A stretch of DNA of 15,907 bases. It comes from CAYOEZ01 sp964402955. GTDB taxonomy: Bacteria; Chloroflexota; DTOL01; DAOUCN01. The notes below the pieces were generated by a model, which was not told the origin of the DNA, did not search any database, and saw only the letters and a list, made by a program, of their open reading frames with translations. Both the position numbers and the translations under genes were made by a program. The stretch is from positions 1 through 15,907 of the forward strand of contig CAYOEZ010000102.1 of NCBI GenBank assembly GCA_964402955.1. Reading direction: 5' to 3'. How positions within the stretch are numbered: the first letter of the stretch is position 1; the number at the start of each line of letters is the position of its first letter. Shown here piece after piece: positions 1 through 7,207 of the stretch.

Positions 1-2
1 GG

Positions 3-1232
3 CTTCCCTATGTTACAGCGCACTATGTCTCGACCACGGGCGACGCCGCGATTCTGGACGAGGAGGTACCCTTTCTTCAGGGTGCACCACTGGCAAAGGG
101 GGAGGAGGAGCGCTACGCGCAGTTTCCTGCCACCGAAGCATCCTTCACACTCTATGAACACTGCCTGCGCGCATTGAGCAAGGGCACAACTTCGGGCCCG
201 CATGGCATCCCTCTTATGGGCGGCGGCGACTGGAATGACGGCATGAACCGCGTTGGGCTCGAAGGCAAGGGGGAAAGCGTCTGGCTAGGCTGGTTCCTGC
301 ATACAGCACTGGCTGACTTCGCGACCCTGTGCATGGATCGCGGTGATCAGGACCAGGGCGTCACTTTGCGGGTGCAGGCGGAAAGAATCGCGGCCGCGCT
401 GGAAGCCGACGGCTGGGACGGCGCGTGGTATCGTCGCGCCTATTACGACGACGGCGCGCCGCTTGGTTCGGCGCAAAACCTGGAATGCCGGATCGACTCG
501 ATTGCCCAGTCGTGGAGTGTTCTCTCCGGCGCTGCAGAGCCCGGTCGCGCTCGGCAGGCCATGAAGTCAGTGATGGATCGGTTGGTCAAACAGGAGGACG
601 GTTTGATGCTGCTCTTCACGCCACCGTTTGACAAGGCGAGCCACGATCCCGGCTATATCAAGGGCTATCTGCCAGGTGTCCGCGAAAACGGTGGGCAATA
701 TACCCATGCCGCGCTCTGGTCAATTTGGGCGATGGCTGAACTGGGCGAAGGCGATCAGGCAACTGCGCTCTTCCAACTGCTCAATCCGATCACCCGATCC
801 GATACGCCGGAGAAAAGGGAACGCTACAAAGTCGAGCCGTATGTAATTTCGGCCGATGTCTATGGTGTGGCCCCCCACGTGGGGCGCGGCGGTTGGACGT
901 GGTACACCGGCTCGGCCGGCTGGATGTATCGCGTTGGGATTGAAGCGATTCTGGGCATCCGGCGCAGCGGAAGGACGTTGCGTATCGATCCATGCATCCC
1001 CAGCCACTGGAGAGGTTACTCCATGAACTACCGGTACGGTCAAACGACATACGCGATCCGGGTGGAGAATCCTGCGGGTGTCAACCGCGGCGTTCACGCA
1101 ATCATGCTGGATCGTGAGACCGTGCCGAATGGAGTCATTCTCTTGGCAGACGATGGCCGGGCGCATCAGGTGGAGGTCGTGCTGGGTCCGGTAGTGGAAG
1201 TTTCGGAAGAGAGCGTGGCGCCACGATCCTGA
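3..1232 (+). CDS. GH94 glycosyltransferase/phosphorylase, C-terminal part (cyclic beta-1,2-glucan synthase-like), partial
   Basis: The frame is open from the left edge (codons start at base 3), so this is the last 409 residues of a longer gene. The fragment begins LPYVTAHYVSTTGD and has the GH94 signature GGGDWNDGMN at residues 73-82. The Asp of the DWND motif (residue 76 or 79 of the fragment) corresponds to the general acid region of GH94 phosphorylases. It continues with VG..GKGESVWLGW and the late motifs RGGWTWYTGSAGWMYR and RIDPCIPSHWRGYSMNYRYG. In this family the module cleaves or elongates beta-glucans by phosphorolysis; in NdvB-type proteins it sets the chain length of cyclic beta-1,2-glucan. 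The ending beyond the (alpha/alpha)6 barrel fits the short C-terminal beta domain. It could instead be a stand-alone cellobiose- or sophorose-phosphorylase-like enzyme; the missing N-terminus would decide. The family is clear, the exact substrate is inferred. Confidence 0.9.
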   Translation, partial: LPYVTAHYVSTTGDAAILDEEVPFLQGAPLAKGEEERYAQFPATEASFTLYEHCLRALSKGTTSGPHGIPLMGGGDWNDGMNRVGLEGKGESVWLGWFLHTALADFATLCMDRGDQDQGVTLRVQAERIAAALEADGWDGAWYRRAYYDDGAPLGSAQNLECRIDSIAQSWSVLSGAAEPGRARQAMKSVMDRLVKQEDGLMLLFTPPFDKASHDPGYIKGYLPGVRENGGQYTHAALWSIWAMAELGEGDQATALFQLLNPITRSDTPEKRERYKVEPYVISADVYGVAPHVGRGGWTWYTGSAGWMYRVGIEAILGIRRSGRTLRIDPCIPSHWRGYSMNYRYGQTTYAIRVENPAGVNRGVHAIMLDRETVPNGVILLADDGRAHQVEVVLGPVVEVSEESVAPRS

Positions 1233-1337
1233 TTGCACGCGTGGAGGAGTCTTCCTGCGGAGGCGATCTGCCGTCCGCGCGAGAACCCGCAGCAGATCAA
1301 TTCATTGTTGCCCGTAATGCATCTATTGTGCAGGCGC

Positions 1338-1355
1338 CTGCCGATGGGCCGGCAG
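1338..1355. other. Small inverted repeat between the GH94 gene and the receiver gene
   Basis: CTGCCG and CGGCAG form a 6-bp stem around a 6-base loop in the 162-bp gap between the two genes. No T-run follows, so it is at most a weak, non-canonical terminator. The gap shows no convincing promoter: a TAGAAT box at 1374 has TTGACC only 12 bp upstream, which is too close. Confidence 0.3.
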
Positions 1356-1394
1356 TTGACCAACCGAGCGCCGTAGAATTCTCGAGACCGCAAA

Positions 1395-1853
1395 ATGGAA
1401 CAACCGACAGAAGAGAACGAGATACATTCACCCTCTGCACGCAACTGCATACGTTTGCTGATTGTGGACGACCAGCCGCGCGGCAGGCAGAGTCTGGAGG
1501 CGCTGCTCACGGCTTTGCGCTGGAACACACCCAGCCTCACGGAGACTCCAATCGAGACTGTCGGCAAAGCCGGCAACGGTCAGCAAGCGGTGGAGGAAGT
1601 GCAATCTCTCCATCCTGACGTCGTCCTGCTGGACCTGCCGATGCACGATTCCGTACATGGAGCGTATTTTGCGTCGCCGAAGTTGGACGGCCTGGCCGCC
1701 ATTCGGATGATCAAGAGCCGATGGCCGCAAGTGAGGGTGGTTGTGTTGACGATGTATGCGACCGATCGTTCTGCCGTCCTGCTGGCGGGCGCCGACGTCT
1801 TCCTCCTGAAGGGCTGCCCCACGAGCGACCTCCTGGCCGCCGTGATGCCATGA
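1395..1853 (+). CDS. Stand-alone response regulator receiver domain (possibly a truncated NarL-type regulator)
   Basis: A 152-residue protein that is almost only a CheY-like receiver (REC) domain. The visible landmarks are LLIVDD (acidic pair D25/D26), VVLLDLPM with phospho-acceptor D80, VVVLTM with T119, and FLLKGCP with K139. The FLLKG-CPTSDLLAAV ending is that of NarL/FixJ-type regulators, which normally continue into a LuxR-type HTH of about 65 residues. Here the frame stops 13 residues after the conserved Lys. Between the phospho-Asp and the usual DG turn there is an unusually long stretch (about 14 extra residues, MHDSVHGAYFASPKLDG). The stop sits at the junction with a transposase remnant, so loss of the DNA-binding half by insertion is likely. 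A genuine single-domain regulator is the alternative. No sensor kinase is in the window. The Shine-Dalgarno signal is weak; the start is chosen because it leaves a normal N-terminus. Confidence 0.75.
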   Translation: MEQPTEENEIHSPSARNCIRLLIVDDQPRGRQSLEALLTALRWNTPSLTETPIETVGKAGNGQQAVEEVQSLHPDVVLLDLPMHDSVHGAYFASPKLDGLAAIRMIKSRWPQVRVVVLTMYATDRSAVLLAGADVFLLKGCPTSDLLAAVMP

Positions 1854-2067
1854 CCGTGCGCAGGTTGACAAGGACGGCCGCTTTGCCTTTGGCAATCGCC
1901 AGTCGCGCATGGGCAAAGCCTTTACCGGCTTGCCGGTCGGCCTCGCTGCCTCTGGCAAGGATGGTTGCTACAGTGTTCATTTCGACCATCACCTGCTTGC
2001 CAATATCGATCTCACCGTGCAGATTCAACCTATCCAACGTGTAAACCATGTCCCCGAACACCTGTAA
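1846..2067 (+). pseudogene. C-terminal remnant of an IS481-like (integrase-core) transposase
   Basis: This frame has no start codon. It is open from 1846 to a TAA at 2065-2067 and reads AQVDKDGRFAFGNRQSRMGK, then AFTGLPVGL, DGCYSVHFDHHLLANIDL and a final RVNHVPEHL. This pattern matches the small SH3-like domain that follows the DDE integrase core in many IS481-type transposases: a GR-F-F-NR strand, the GKAF-GLPVGL turn, DG-Y-V-F-HH-A-IDL, and a VTHVPEH-like end. The DDE core itself and the N-terminal HTH are gone. The open frame overlaps the last codons of the receiver gene, so the junction between element and regulator lies around 1846-1860. The family assignment rests on pattern recognition only. 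Confidence 0.6.
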
Positions 2068-2088
2068 ACTATGTCCTCGGCCTATACA
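2041..2088 (+). repeat. Tandem pair of near-identical 16-mers at the presumed IS481-like element end
   Basis: GTAAACCATGTCCCCG (2041-2056) and GTAAACTATGTCCTCG (2064-2079) match at 14 of 16 positions with a 23-bp period, and they overlap the transposase stop codon. Repeated subterminal motifs next to the stop are what one expects of transposase binding sites at an IS end. The TATACA at 2083-2088 is the likely outer end, because such elements commonly finish in CA. No matching inverted copy was found on the other side, consistent with a one-ended remnant. Confidence 0.45.
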
Positions 2089-2753
2089 GTGATGGCGACG
2101 GCGTTTCCGCCGCATAGCCTATCACACAGAGCCAGAGCACAACAGATTCAAGACCTTTTCAGACAGTACCTAGCCTGCCCTTGTTCAAGATTACGAACAC
2201 CTGTTTCTTTGCAGACGGGACACCTATCGAGCATTCTCGCGGCTATCATCGCAGTGATCGGACAGTCTTCCAGGTCGAACTCCTTCGAGACAGCACTTCA
2301 GACCCTGAGACTCGACTTTTGACAAAAACGCACTTGCCCGCCAGTCATACAGTCGTCAGCCAAAGTGGAACTGCTGCCGAAAGCGCGTAACGGTGACAAA
2401 GGGCACGACGTTGCGTGCCTTCTTCGGACAGAACGTCCGGAAACCCAGTCAGAGAATTCCCCGACTACTTTCACCTGCCATCATTTGACATTGAGACTGA
2501 TCATCAGCGCACCGCAATTCAAGGGTGACCCAGGCTCAATTCCAAATCAGTACAGTTGTCCGTACCTTGCAGGTAACTGCAAGTACCCGTAATGGCATGG
2601 CACGTTTCAGTCAGGCTGATCCCATCGTCTCGCAGAATCGTGTACGGCTTTTTTTGGCATCAAGTTCAGTGCGGCGCAGTTTGGCACGCGCAATGCGTCG
2701 CGTTTCTCTGGCGAAGGTTCGTGGTGCAATCGTTCTGTAAGAATTCGCGCTGA
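2089..2753. other. About 665 bp without a recognisable gene
   Basis: Open frames of 60-90 codons exist on both strands here, but none has a recognisable motif, a good ribosome binding site or a credible composition. The one structure I can support is the hairpin at 2562-2586. The 3' end is the promoter region of the LacI-family gene. The stretch may hold further decayed mobile DNA, given the transposase remnant on its left. Confidence 0.5.
2562..2586. repeat. Hairpin in the gap upstream of the sugar operon
   Basis: GTAC-C-TTGCAG (2562-2572) and CTGCAAGTAC (2577-2586) form a 10-bp stem with a single bulged C and a GTAA tetraloop. No T-run follows. It could be a weak terminator, the tip of a mobile-element end, or a protein site; nothing in the sequence decides. 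Confidence 0.4.
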
Positions 2754-2782
2754 TTGACACGGTGCGCGATATTTGCTACAGT
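2754..2782 (+). promoter_or_regulatory. Sigma70-like promoter of the lacI/sugar transport operon
   Basis: A perfect -35 box TTGACA (2754-2759) is followed 17 bp later by TACAGT (2777-2782), which matches TATAAT at four of six positions. Transcription would start near 2789, giving a leader of about 40 nt before the GTG start at 2828. The leader contains the palindrome at 2795-2808 and a strong Shine-Dalgarno sequence. The position rules out a translation start at 2762, which would lie inside the promoter. Confidence 0.65.
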
Positions 2783-2794
2783 GGCAGCGCCGAA

Positions 2795-2808
2795 GGTAAA
2801 CGTTTTCC
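2795..2808. promoter_or_regulatory. LacI-family operator palindrome
   Basis: GGTAAACGTTTTCC is a palindrome with only one mismatched pair, centred on CpG between 2801 and 2802. It is the AAACGTTT-type core bound by many LacI/PurR/CcpA-family proteins, where the hinge helix inserts at the central CG. It lies just past the -10 box, at about +6 to +20, and immediately before the LacI-family gene. Bound repressor would block initiation or early elongation, which implies autoregulation and control of the downstream transporter genes. Seen: the palindrome and its place. Inferred: the binding. Confidence 0.65.
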
Positions 2809-2827
2809 ATCACGACGGAGGCAGCAA

Positions 2828-3889
2828 GTGCCTGCAACCGTGCATGACATTGCCAGGCGTGCCGGCGTCTCAATTGCCACGGTTTCGCGCGTCCTCAACG
2901 GCAACAATCACCCCGTCACTCCGGCTACACGGCAGCTTGTGCTGGACGCAGCAAGCGCTCTCGGCTACCACCCAAATTACCTCGCACGCAGCCTGCGCAC
3001 CGAACATACAGCCACAGTCGGCGTCATCACCGACGACATCACCAGCCCCTTTTCACCTCTCATCGTGCGCGGGATCCAGGACAACTTGAAGGTGCGCGGC
3101 TACCACTGCATCGTCATAAACGCTGACTGGGATCCTGACCTCGAACGCGAGGCAATCCGCGACCTCATCAGCCGAGCAATGGATGGTGTCATCTTCGCTG
3201 AGTCGTGGCACCGGGCCGCCAATACCGAACTGGACTTGGTCGCCAAGCCCTATGTATTTGTTCATCGTCAGTTCGCCACCTCCTATCCCTACTCAGTGGC
3301 GCCCGACGAAGTGTACGGCGCACGATTGGCTGTGCGTCATCTCTTGGGCCTTGGTCACGAGCGCATCGCCTACATCAACGGTCCCGAGCACTATTACGCA
3401 TCGTCGGACCGCCTGGCTGGCTATAAGGCGGAGCTGGCCGCTGCAGGTATCGAAATGGAGCCGCAGCTTGTGGAACGCGGGGACTGGACAAGCGAGAGCG
3501 GACTTGTCGCCTGCCGCGAACTGTTGCGGCGCAAGATTGAGTTCTCGGCCCTATTCGCTGGGAACGATCTCATGGCCGTCGGAGCGATCTATGCACTGAA
3601 CGAGGCCGGTTTGCTCGTCCCCGAGGATGTGGCTGTCGTCGGCTACGACGACCGCCCAATTGCCGCAATCTTCCGTCCTTCGATTACGACGGTCACTCTG
3701 CCGTGCTACGAAATGGGCCAGGCGGCGGCGACCATGCTGCTCGAGCGCATGGCAGGGCTAGACAATATCGACGCTGAAGTGCAGATTCGAGGCCGACTCA
3801 TACTGCGGGATACGTGCGGCGCATCCAAATCGTCTACCGCGCTCCGCGAAGAGACATCGGTAGAGAAGGAGGTCCTGGGCGATACATAG
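2828..3889 (+). CDS. LacI-family transcriptional regulator
   Basis: A 353-residue repressor of normal family length. The GTG at 2828 is chosen because GGAGG (2817-2821) precedes it by 6 nt and because the protein then begins MPATVHDIARRAGVSIATVS, the standard LacI N-terminus. An upstream in-frame GTG at 2762 would overlap the promoter. The HTH covers residues 5-24 (DIARRAGVSIATVSRVLNG) and the hinge helix residues about 50-57 (NYLARSLR). The periplasmic-binding-like sensor domain starts at about residue 62 (TATVGVITDDITSPF) and ends near LILRDTCG. It probably senses a sugar released by the imported oligosaccharide and derepresses the operon. The gene ends 60 bp before the binding-protein gene and is co-directional with it. 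A LacI regulator leading an SBP-permease-permease set is a very common arrangement. The effector is unknown. Confidence 0.93.
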   Translation: MPATVHDIARRAGVSIATVSRVLNGNNHPVTPATRQLVLDAASALGYHPNYLARSLRTEHTATVGVITDDITSPFSPLIVRGIQDNLKVRGYHCIVINADWDPDLEREAIRDLISRAMDGVIFAESWHRAANTELDLVAKPYVFVHRQFATSYPYSVAPDEVYGARLAVRHLLGLGHERIAYINGPEHYYASSDRLAGYKAELAAAGIEMEPQLVERGDWTSESGLVACRELLRRKIEFSALFAGNDLMAVGAIYALNEAGLLVPEDVAVVGYDDRPIAAIFRPSITTVTLPCYEMGQAAATMLLERMAGLDNIDAEVQIRGRLILRDTCGASKSSTALREETSVEKEVLGDT

Positions 3890-3949
3890 GCGAAGTTGGC
3901 GATGTCCTTGATCCAAGCTGCCAAAACAACCATCCACGAGGAGAAATGT

Positions 3950-5245
3950 ATGAAAAAGGCATTCAGACTCAGTACGTTCGTTGTAGTGCTTCTGGCCTTA
4001 CTGGCAGGTTGCGTCGCGCCAGCTGCTGTGCAGCCTGCGCCCGCAGGTGACGCGGCCGCGCCGGCCGCTGAACCTGTCACGCTAAGCTTCCTCTCGCGCG
4101 ACTCAAACCGCGACCAGGTGGAAAAACTGGTGGCGGCATGGAACGAGAAGAACCCAGCCATTCAGATTGCAGCCACCTTCGTTCCAGCCGCTGACTACAT
4201 GACGAAGCTAGGCACGAGCATTGCCGGTGGCGCGGCCCCGGACTTCGCTGCGGTGGACCTGGTCTATATGCCGCAACTTGCTGCGGCGAATCAGCTCTCG
4301 GACATAACGGAGCTAGCAAAGGGGCTCCCCTACTTCGAACAGTTGAGCCCGTCGCATGTGCGCTTGTCCACCTATGAGGATAAGATCTACGGGCTGCCCT
4401 TCAACGCCGAAGCTTCGGTGCTAATGTGGAACAAGGACCTCTTCACCGAAGCAGGGCTTGACCCGGAAAAGCCGCCCACAAACTGGGCAGAGATCGCCGA
4501 CTATGCAGCCAAGATCGCGGCCCTCGGCGACGGCAAGTCCGGCTACTACTTCTCAGGCGGCTGCGCAGGCTGCAACGCCTTCACCTTCCTGCCGATGATC
4601 TGGGCCAGCGGTGGAGACGTCTTGAGCGACGACGGAAAGATCGCCACGCTCGAAGACCCCATCGTCAAGGATGCGCTTACCTTCTACAAGGATATGTGGG
4701 ACGCCGGCGTCATGCCCCCCACATCACAGACGGATGGCGGCCCCGACTTCCTCAACACCTTCGCCAGCGGCACAATCGGGATGCAGGGCCTGGGTGCATT
4801 CGCCATCAACTCAATCAAGGCCAGCAATCCCACGATGAACTTTGGGGTAACTTATCTTCCCGGCAAGGACGGCGGTACGTCATCCTTCGCCGGTGGTGAC
4901 GTAATCGCCATTCCGGCCGGCTCCAGGTACGTGGCGGAGGCGTTCGAGTTCATCAAGTGGCTGACCTCCGACGAAGTGCAACTTGAGATGTATGCCAAAG
5001 CAGGCAGCCTGCCTGTGCGCACAGACCTTGCCGACAACGAATACTTCAAGGCCGACCCGCGCTTCACCACCAACACCAACGCGATGGCGCTTGGCCACAC
5101 GCCCTACAGCGTGCACTACAATGAACTCTTCAACGATGCCAACGGCCCATGGCTTGCCGCCCTGCAGACTGCCATCTTCAGCGGCGACGTGGACGGTGCG
5201 ATCGCTGCCGGCCAGGCCAAGATGACCGAAATTCTGAACCAGTAG
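3950..5245 (+). CDS. ABC transporter substrate-binding lipoprotein, family 1 (sugar)
   Basis: A 431-residue extracellular solute-binding protein. The start at 3950 has GAGGAG (3938-3943) 6 nt upstream and gives a proper lipoprotein signal: MKKAFRL, a hydrophobic run, then lipobox LAGC with Cys at residue 21. An upstream in-frame ATG at 3896 would bury this signal. An Ala/Pro/Gln linker (residues 22-44) tethers the fold that begins VTLSFLSRDSNRDQVEKLV. Typical family 1 elements follow: YGLPFNAEASVLMWNKDLF, then PPTNWAEIADYA, and the late AEAFEFIKWLTSDEVQ. It captures an oligosaccharide outside the membrane and delivers it to the two permeases downstream. An 11-bp perfect hairpin follows the stop. 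The substrate is inferred from the GH127 neighbour to be an arabinose-containing or related oligosaccharide. Confidence 0.93.
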   Translation: MKKAFRLSTFVVVLLALLAGCVAPAAVQPAPAGDAAAPAAEPVTLSFLSRDSNRDQVEKLVAAWNEKNPAIQIAATFVPAADYMTKLGTSIAGGAAPDFAAVDLVYMPQLAAANQLSDITELAKGLPYFEQLSPSHVRLSTYEDKIYGLPFNAEASVLMWNKDLFTEAGLDPEKPPTNWAEIADYAAKIAALGDGKSGYYFSGGCAGCNAFTFLPMIWASGGDVLSDDGKIATLEDPIVKDALTFYKDMWDAGVMPPTSQTDGGPDFLNTFASGTIGMQGLGAFAINSIKASNPTMNFGVTYLPGKDGGTSSFAGGDVIAIPAGSRYVAEAFEFIKWLTSDEVQLEMYAKAGSLPVRTDLADNEYFKADPRFTTNTNAMALGHTPYSVHYNELFNDANGPWLAALQTAIFSGDVDGAIAAGQAKMTEILNQ

Positions 5246-5258
5246 TAGTCTGGCACGC

Positions 5259-5299
5259 CCCTGCGGGCGCGCCCTGGCTTGTTCCGGCCGCCCGCAGGG
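5259..5299. promoter_or_regulatory. Intercistronic hairpin between binding protein and permease genes
   Basis: CCCTGCGGGCG (5259-5269) and CGCCCGCAGGG (5289-5299) pair perfectly over 11 bp around a 19-nt loop. The loop can extend the stem with GCC/GGC after one bulge. No T-run follows, and the permease start is only 30 nt further on. In sugar ABC operons such hairpins after the binding-protein gene stabilise its mRNA or partly end transcription, so that the binding protein is made in excess of the permeases. That role is inferred here. Confidence 0.6.
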
Positions 5300-5329
5300 A
5301 CACTCCCCTTCAGAATTGAACGAGACACT

Positions 5330-6247
5330 ATGAGCGCAAGCGCCAATCCGCAAGTGCCCCGCGCAACGGGTTCGCTATCGCGACGCTGGAGTCGGGCTGG
5401 CTTTCTCTTTGTTTTGCCAGCCGTTGCCTTCACCACGATCTTCTTCATCCTCCCCCTATTCATGACGGGCTACATGTCGCTGTACAACTGGCCCCTCCTG
5501 GGTCAGCGCAGCTTCATCGGCCTGGACAACTATGCGACGCTGTTGAGCGACAAGCAATTTGGCGCCGCGCTCTTGTTTACTTTCAAGTACGCAGTTCTGG
5601 TTACACCTGCTATTTTTGTGCTGGCCTTTGCGCTTGCGATGCTGGTCAACACAGCACTTGCGGGTGTGGGATTTTTCCGCACAGCGTACTTCCTGCCGGT
5701 CGTGATTGGCCTCGGCACATCCAGTTTGCTTTGGGTGTGGCTGCTTGACGGGCGCGTGGGCATCTTCAACGGTATCCTGCTGCGGCTGGGCGTCATCGAC
5801 AAGTCGATCATCTGGCTGGCCACCAAGAATCTTGCGCTCTATTCCATCATCGTCTCGGTCGTGTGGAAGACCGTGGGCTTTTCCATGATCCTCCTGCTCA
5901 CGGGGATGCAAGCCATCCCGCTGGAATTGTATGACGCAGCGAAAGTGGATGGTGCAGGCTTCTGGACGCAGCTGTGGTATGTGACGTTGCCGATGTTGCG
6001 GCGCAGTCTGGCGCTGGCGCTGGTGTTGTCCGTGATCGGGTCGCTGCTCGCCTTTGACCAGTTCTACATCATGACGCGCGGCGGGCCGCAGAACCAGACG
6101 ATTACTGCTGTCTACTGGATCGTCATCAACTCATTCACCTACTTCAAGATGGGCTACGGCGCCGCACTCTCGCTCGTCATGCTGGTGCTGTTGGTCGTGG
6201 TAAGCCTTGTGCAATTGCGCCTGTTGCGAGACGACAGCGTCGAATAG
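5330..6247 (+). CDS. ABC transporter permease, MalF/UgpA-like (CUT1)
   Basis: A 305-residue inner-membrane permease. ATG at 5330 starts MSASANPQVP with a cytoplasmic tail before the first membrane helix (about 24-48, FLFVLPAVAFTTIFFILP). A TTG at 5279 is also in frame but lies inside the hairpin, so it is rejected. Further helices are visible around residues 80-110, 118-138, 170-190, 226-242 and 274-296. The EAA loop that docks on the ATPase is at residues 201-221 (YDAAKVDGAGFWTQLWYVTL, then P). The TRGGPQNQT motif after it is usual for MalF-type subunits. It should pair with the permease encoded 46 bp downstream. The ribosome site is weak (GAACGAGA). No ATPase gene is present; CUT1 systems often share one encoded elsewhere. 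Confidence 0.93.
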   Translation: MSASANPQVPRATGSLSRRWSRAGFLFVLPAVAFTTIFFILPLFMTGYMSLYNWPLLGQRSFIGLDNYATLLSDKQFGAALLFTFKYAVLVTPAIFVLAFALAMLVNTALAGVGFFRTAYFLPVVIGLGTSSLLWVWLLDGRVGIFNGILLRLGVIDKSIIWLATKNLALYSIIVSVVWKTVGFSMILLLTGMQAIPLELYDAAKVDGAGFWTQLWYVTLPMLRRSLALALVLSVIGSLLAFDQFYIMTRGGPQNQTITAVYWIVINSFTYFKMGYGAALSLVMLVLLVVVSLVQLRLLRDDSVE

Positions 6248-6293
6248 AACAAACACGAATTCCCACTCCGCCACTGTGGAACAGGAACGACCC

Positions 6294-7166
6294 ATGGCAA
6301 TCGGTGAACAAGCCGACTCCTCGACAAGAAGCCGTTTGCGTGCGCGCAGAGTCCTGTGGTACGCCGTGTGTGGAACGCTTGCCTTCGTCTTCCTCTTCCC
6401 GGTGGCATGGTCAGCGTTGACGTCTGTCAAGCCGACGCTCGAGGCGTCAGCGTCGCCGCCGACATTCCTCCCGTCGCGCCTCACTTTCGAAAACTACCTC
6501 AAATTGAGAACAGTTGGGTTGGGGATTGATGTCTATGTTCGCAACAGTTTTGTCGTGGCGATCCTGACTGCGCTGGGGACCATTCTGTTGAGCACCCTGG
6601 CGGGGTATGGCTTCTCGCGCTTCCAGTTCCGCGGCAAGAACTTCCTCTTCATTATGATCCTAATGACACTGATGATTCCATTTCAGTCCATCCTCACGCC
6701 ACTCTACCTGATGCTGGGTCGCCTGAACCTGCAAAACACGGTCACCGGACTTGCCCTGGTCTACATCACCTTCCAGCTCCCGTTTGGCGTCTTCATCATG
6801 CGCGCCACCTTCGAAACGGTGCCGCGCGAGATTGAGGAAGCCGCGCTGATGGACGGCTGCACCCCGGTTACACTGCTCTATCGCGTCATGCTAACGCTCG
6901 TGCGCCCCGGTATCATCACCGTGGCGGTGTACACCTTTCTCAACGCATGGAATGAGTTCCTTGCCGCACTGATCATCATGTCGCGCGAGGACAAATTCAC
7001 CTTGCCCATCATCCTCACCAGTGTCCGCAGCGGCCTGTATGGTTCGGTAGACTGGGGGATGCTACAGGCCGGCGTGATGGTCGCCATCATCCCGTGCGTT
7101 CTCCTCTTCCTTGTGCTCCAGAAATACTACCTGCAGGGGCTCATGGGCGGCGCCGTCAAGGGCTGA
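6294..7166 (+). CDS. ABC transporter permease, MalG/UgpE-like (CUT1)
   Basis: A 290-residue inner-membrane permease. ATG at 6294 has AGGA (6282-6285) 8 nt upstream; an in-frame upstream start at 6207 would lie inside the preceding permease gene. Typical MalG-type features are the opening helix with FVFLFPVAWSALTSVKP, then LAGYGFSRFQFRGKN at about 102-116, the IPFQ region at 128-131, and QNTVTGLALVYITFQLPFGVF. The EAA loop is at 180-200 (EEAALMDGCTPVTLLYRVML), and NAWNEF follows at 217-222. The Pro that usually follows the EAA loop in the LP pair is Thr here (RVMLTLVRPG), a mild variation. It forms the channel with the upstream MalF-like subunit. The stop is followed after 41 bp by the GH127 gene, so all are likely one transcript. 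Confidence 0.93.
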   Translation: MAIGEQADSSTRSRLRARRVLWYAVCGTLAFVFLFPVAWSALTSVKPTLEASASPPTFLPSRLTFENYLKLRTVGLGIDVYVRNSFVVAILTALGTILLSTLAGYGFSRFQFRGKNFLFIMILMTLMIPFQSILTPLYLMLGRLNLQNTVTGLALVYITFQLPFGVFIMRATFETVPREIEEAALMDGCTPVTLLYRVMLTLVRPGIITVAVYTFLNAWNEFLAALIIMSREDKFTLPIILTSVRSGLYGSVDWGMLQAGVMVAIIPCVLLFLVLQKYYLQGLMGGAVKG

Positions 7167-7207
7167 CCGCTGCCTCGCCCCACCTTTATCCGCAATAAGG
7201 ATCTGCC

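Noticed and set aside
1356..1379. TTGACC and TAGAAT as a promoter for the receiver gene
   Set aside because: The spacing is 12 bp, too short for a sigma70-type promoter.
1241..1618. 125-codon open frame on the + strand before and across the receiver gene
   Set aside because: It overlaps the receiver domain in another frame, has no recognisable motif, and its Gln/Arg/Ala-rich composition is that of a shadow frame.
1711..2115. 134-codon minus-strand frame opposite the receiver end and transposase remnant
   Set aside because: It reads smoothly, but the + strand of the same bases gives a recognisable transposase C-terminus, so this is its antisense shadow.
7183..7203. Small hairpin that might hide the ribosome site of the GH127 gene
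   Set aside because: Only four base pairs (CCTT/AAGG or ATCC/GGAT) can form, too weak to support regulation.
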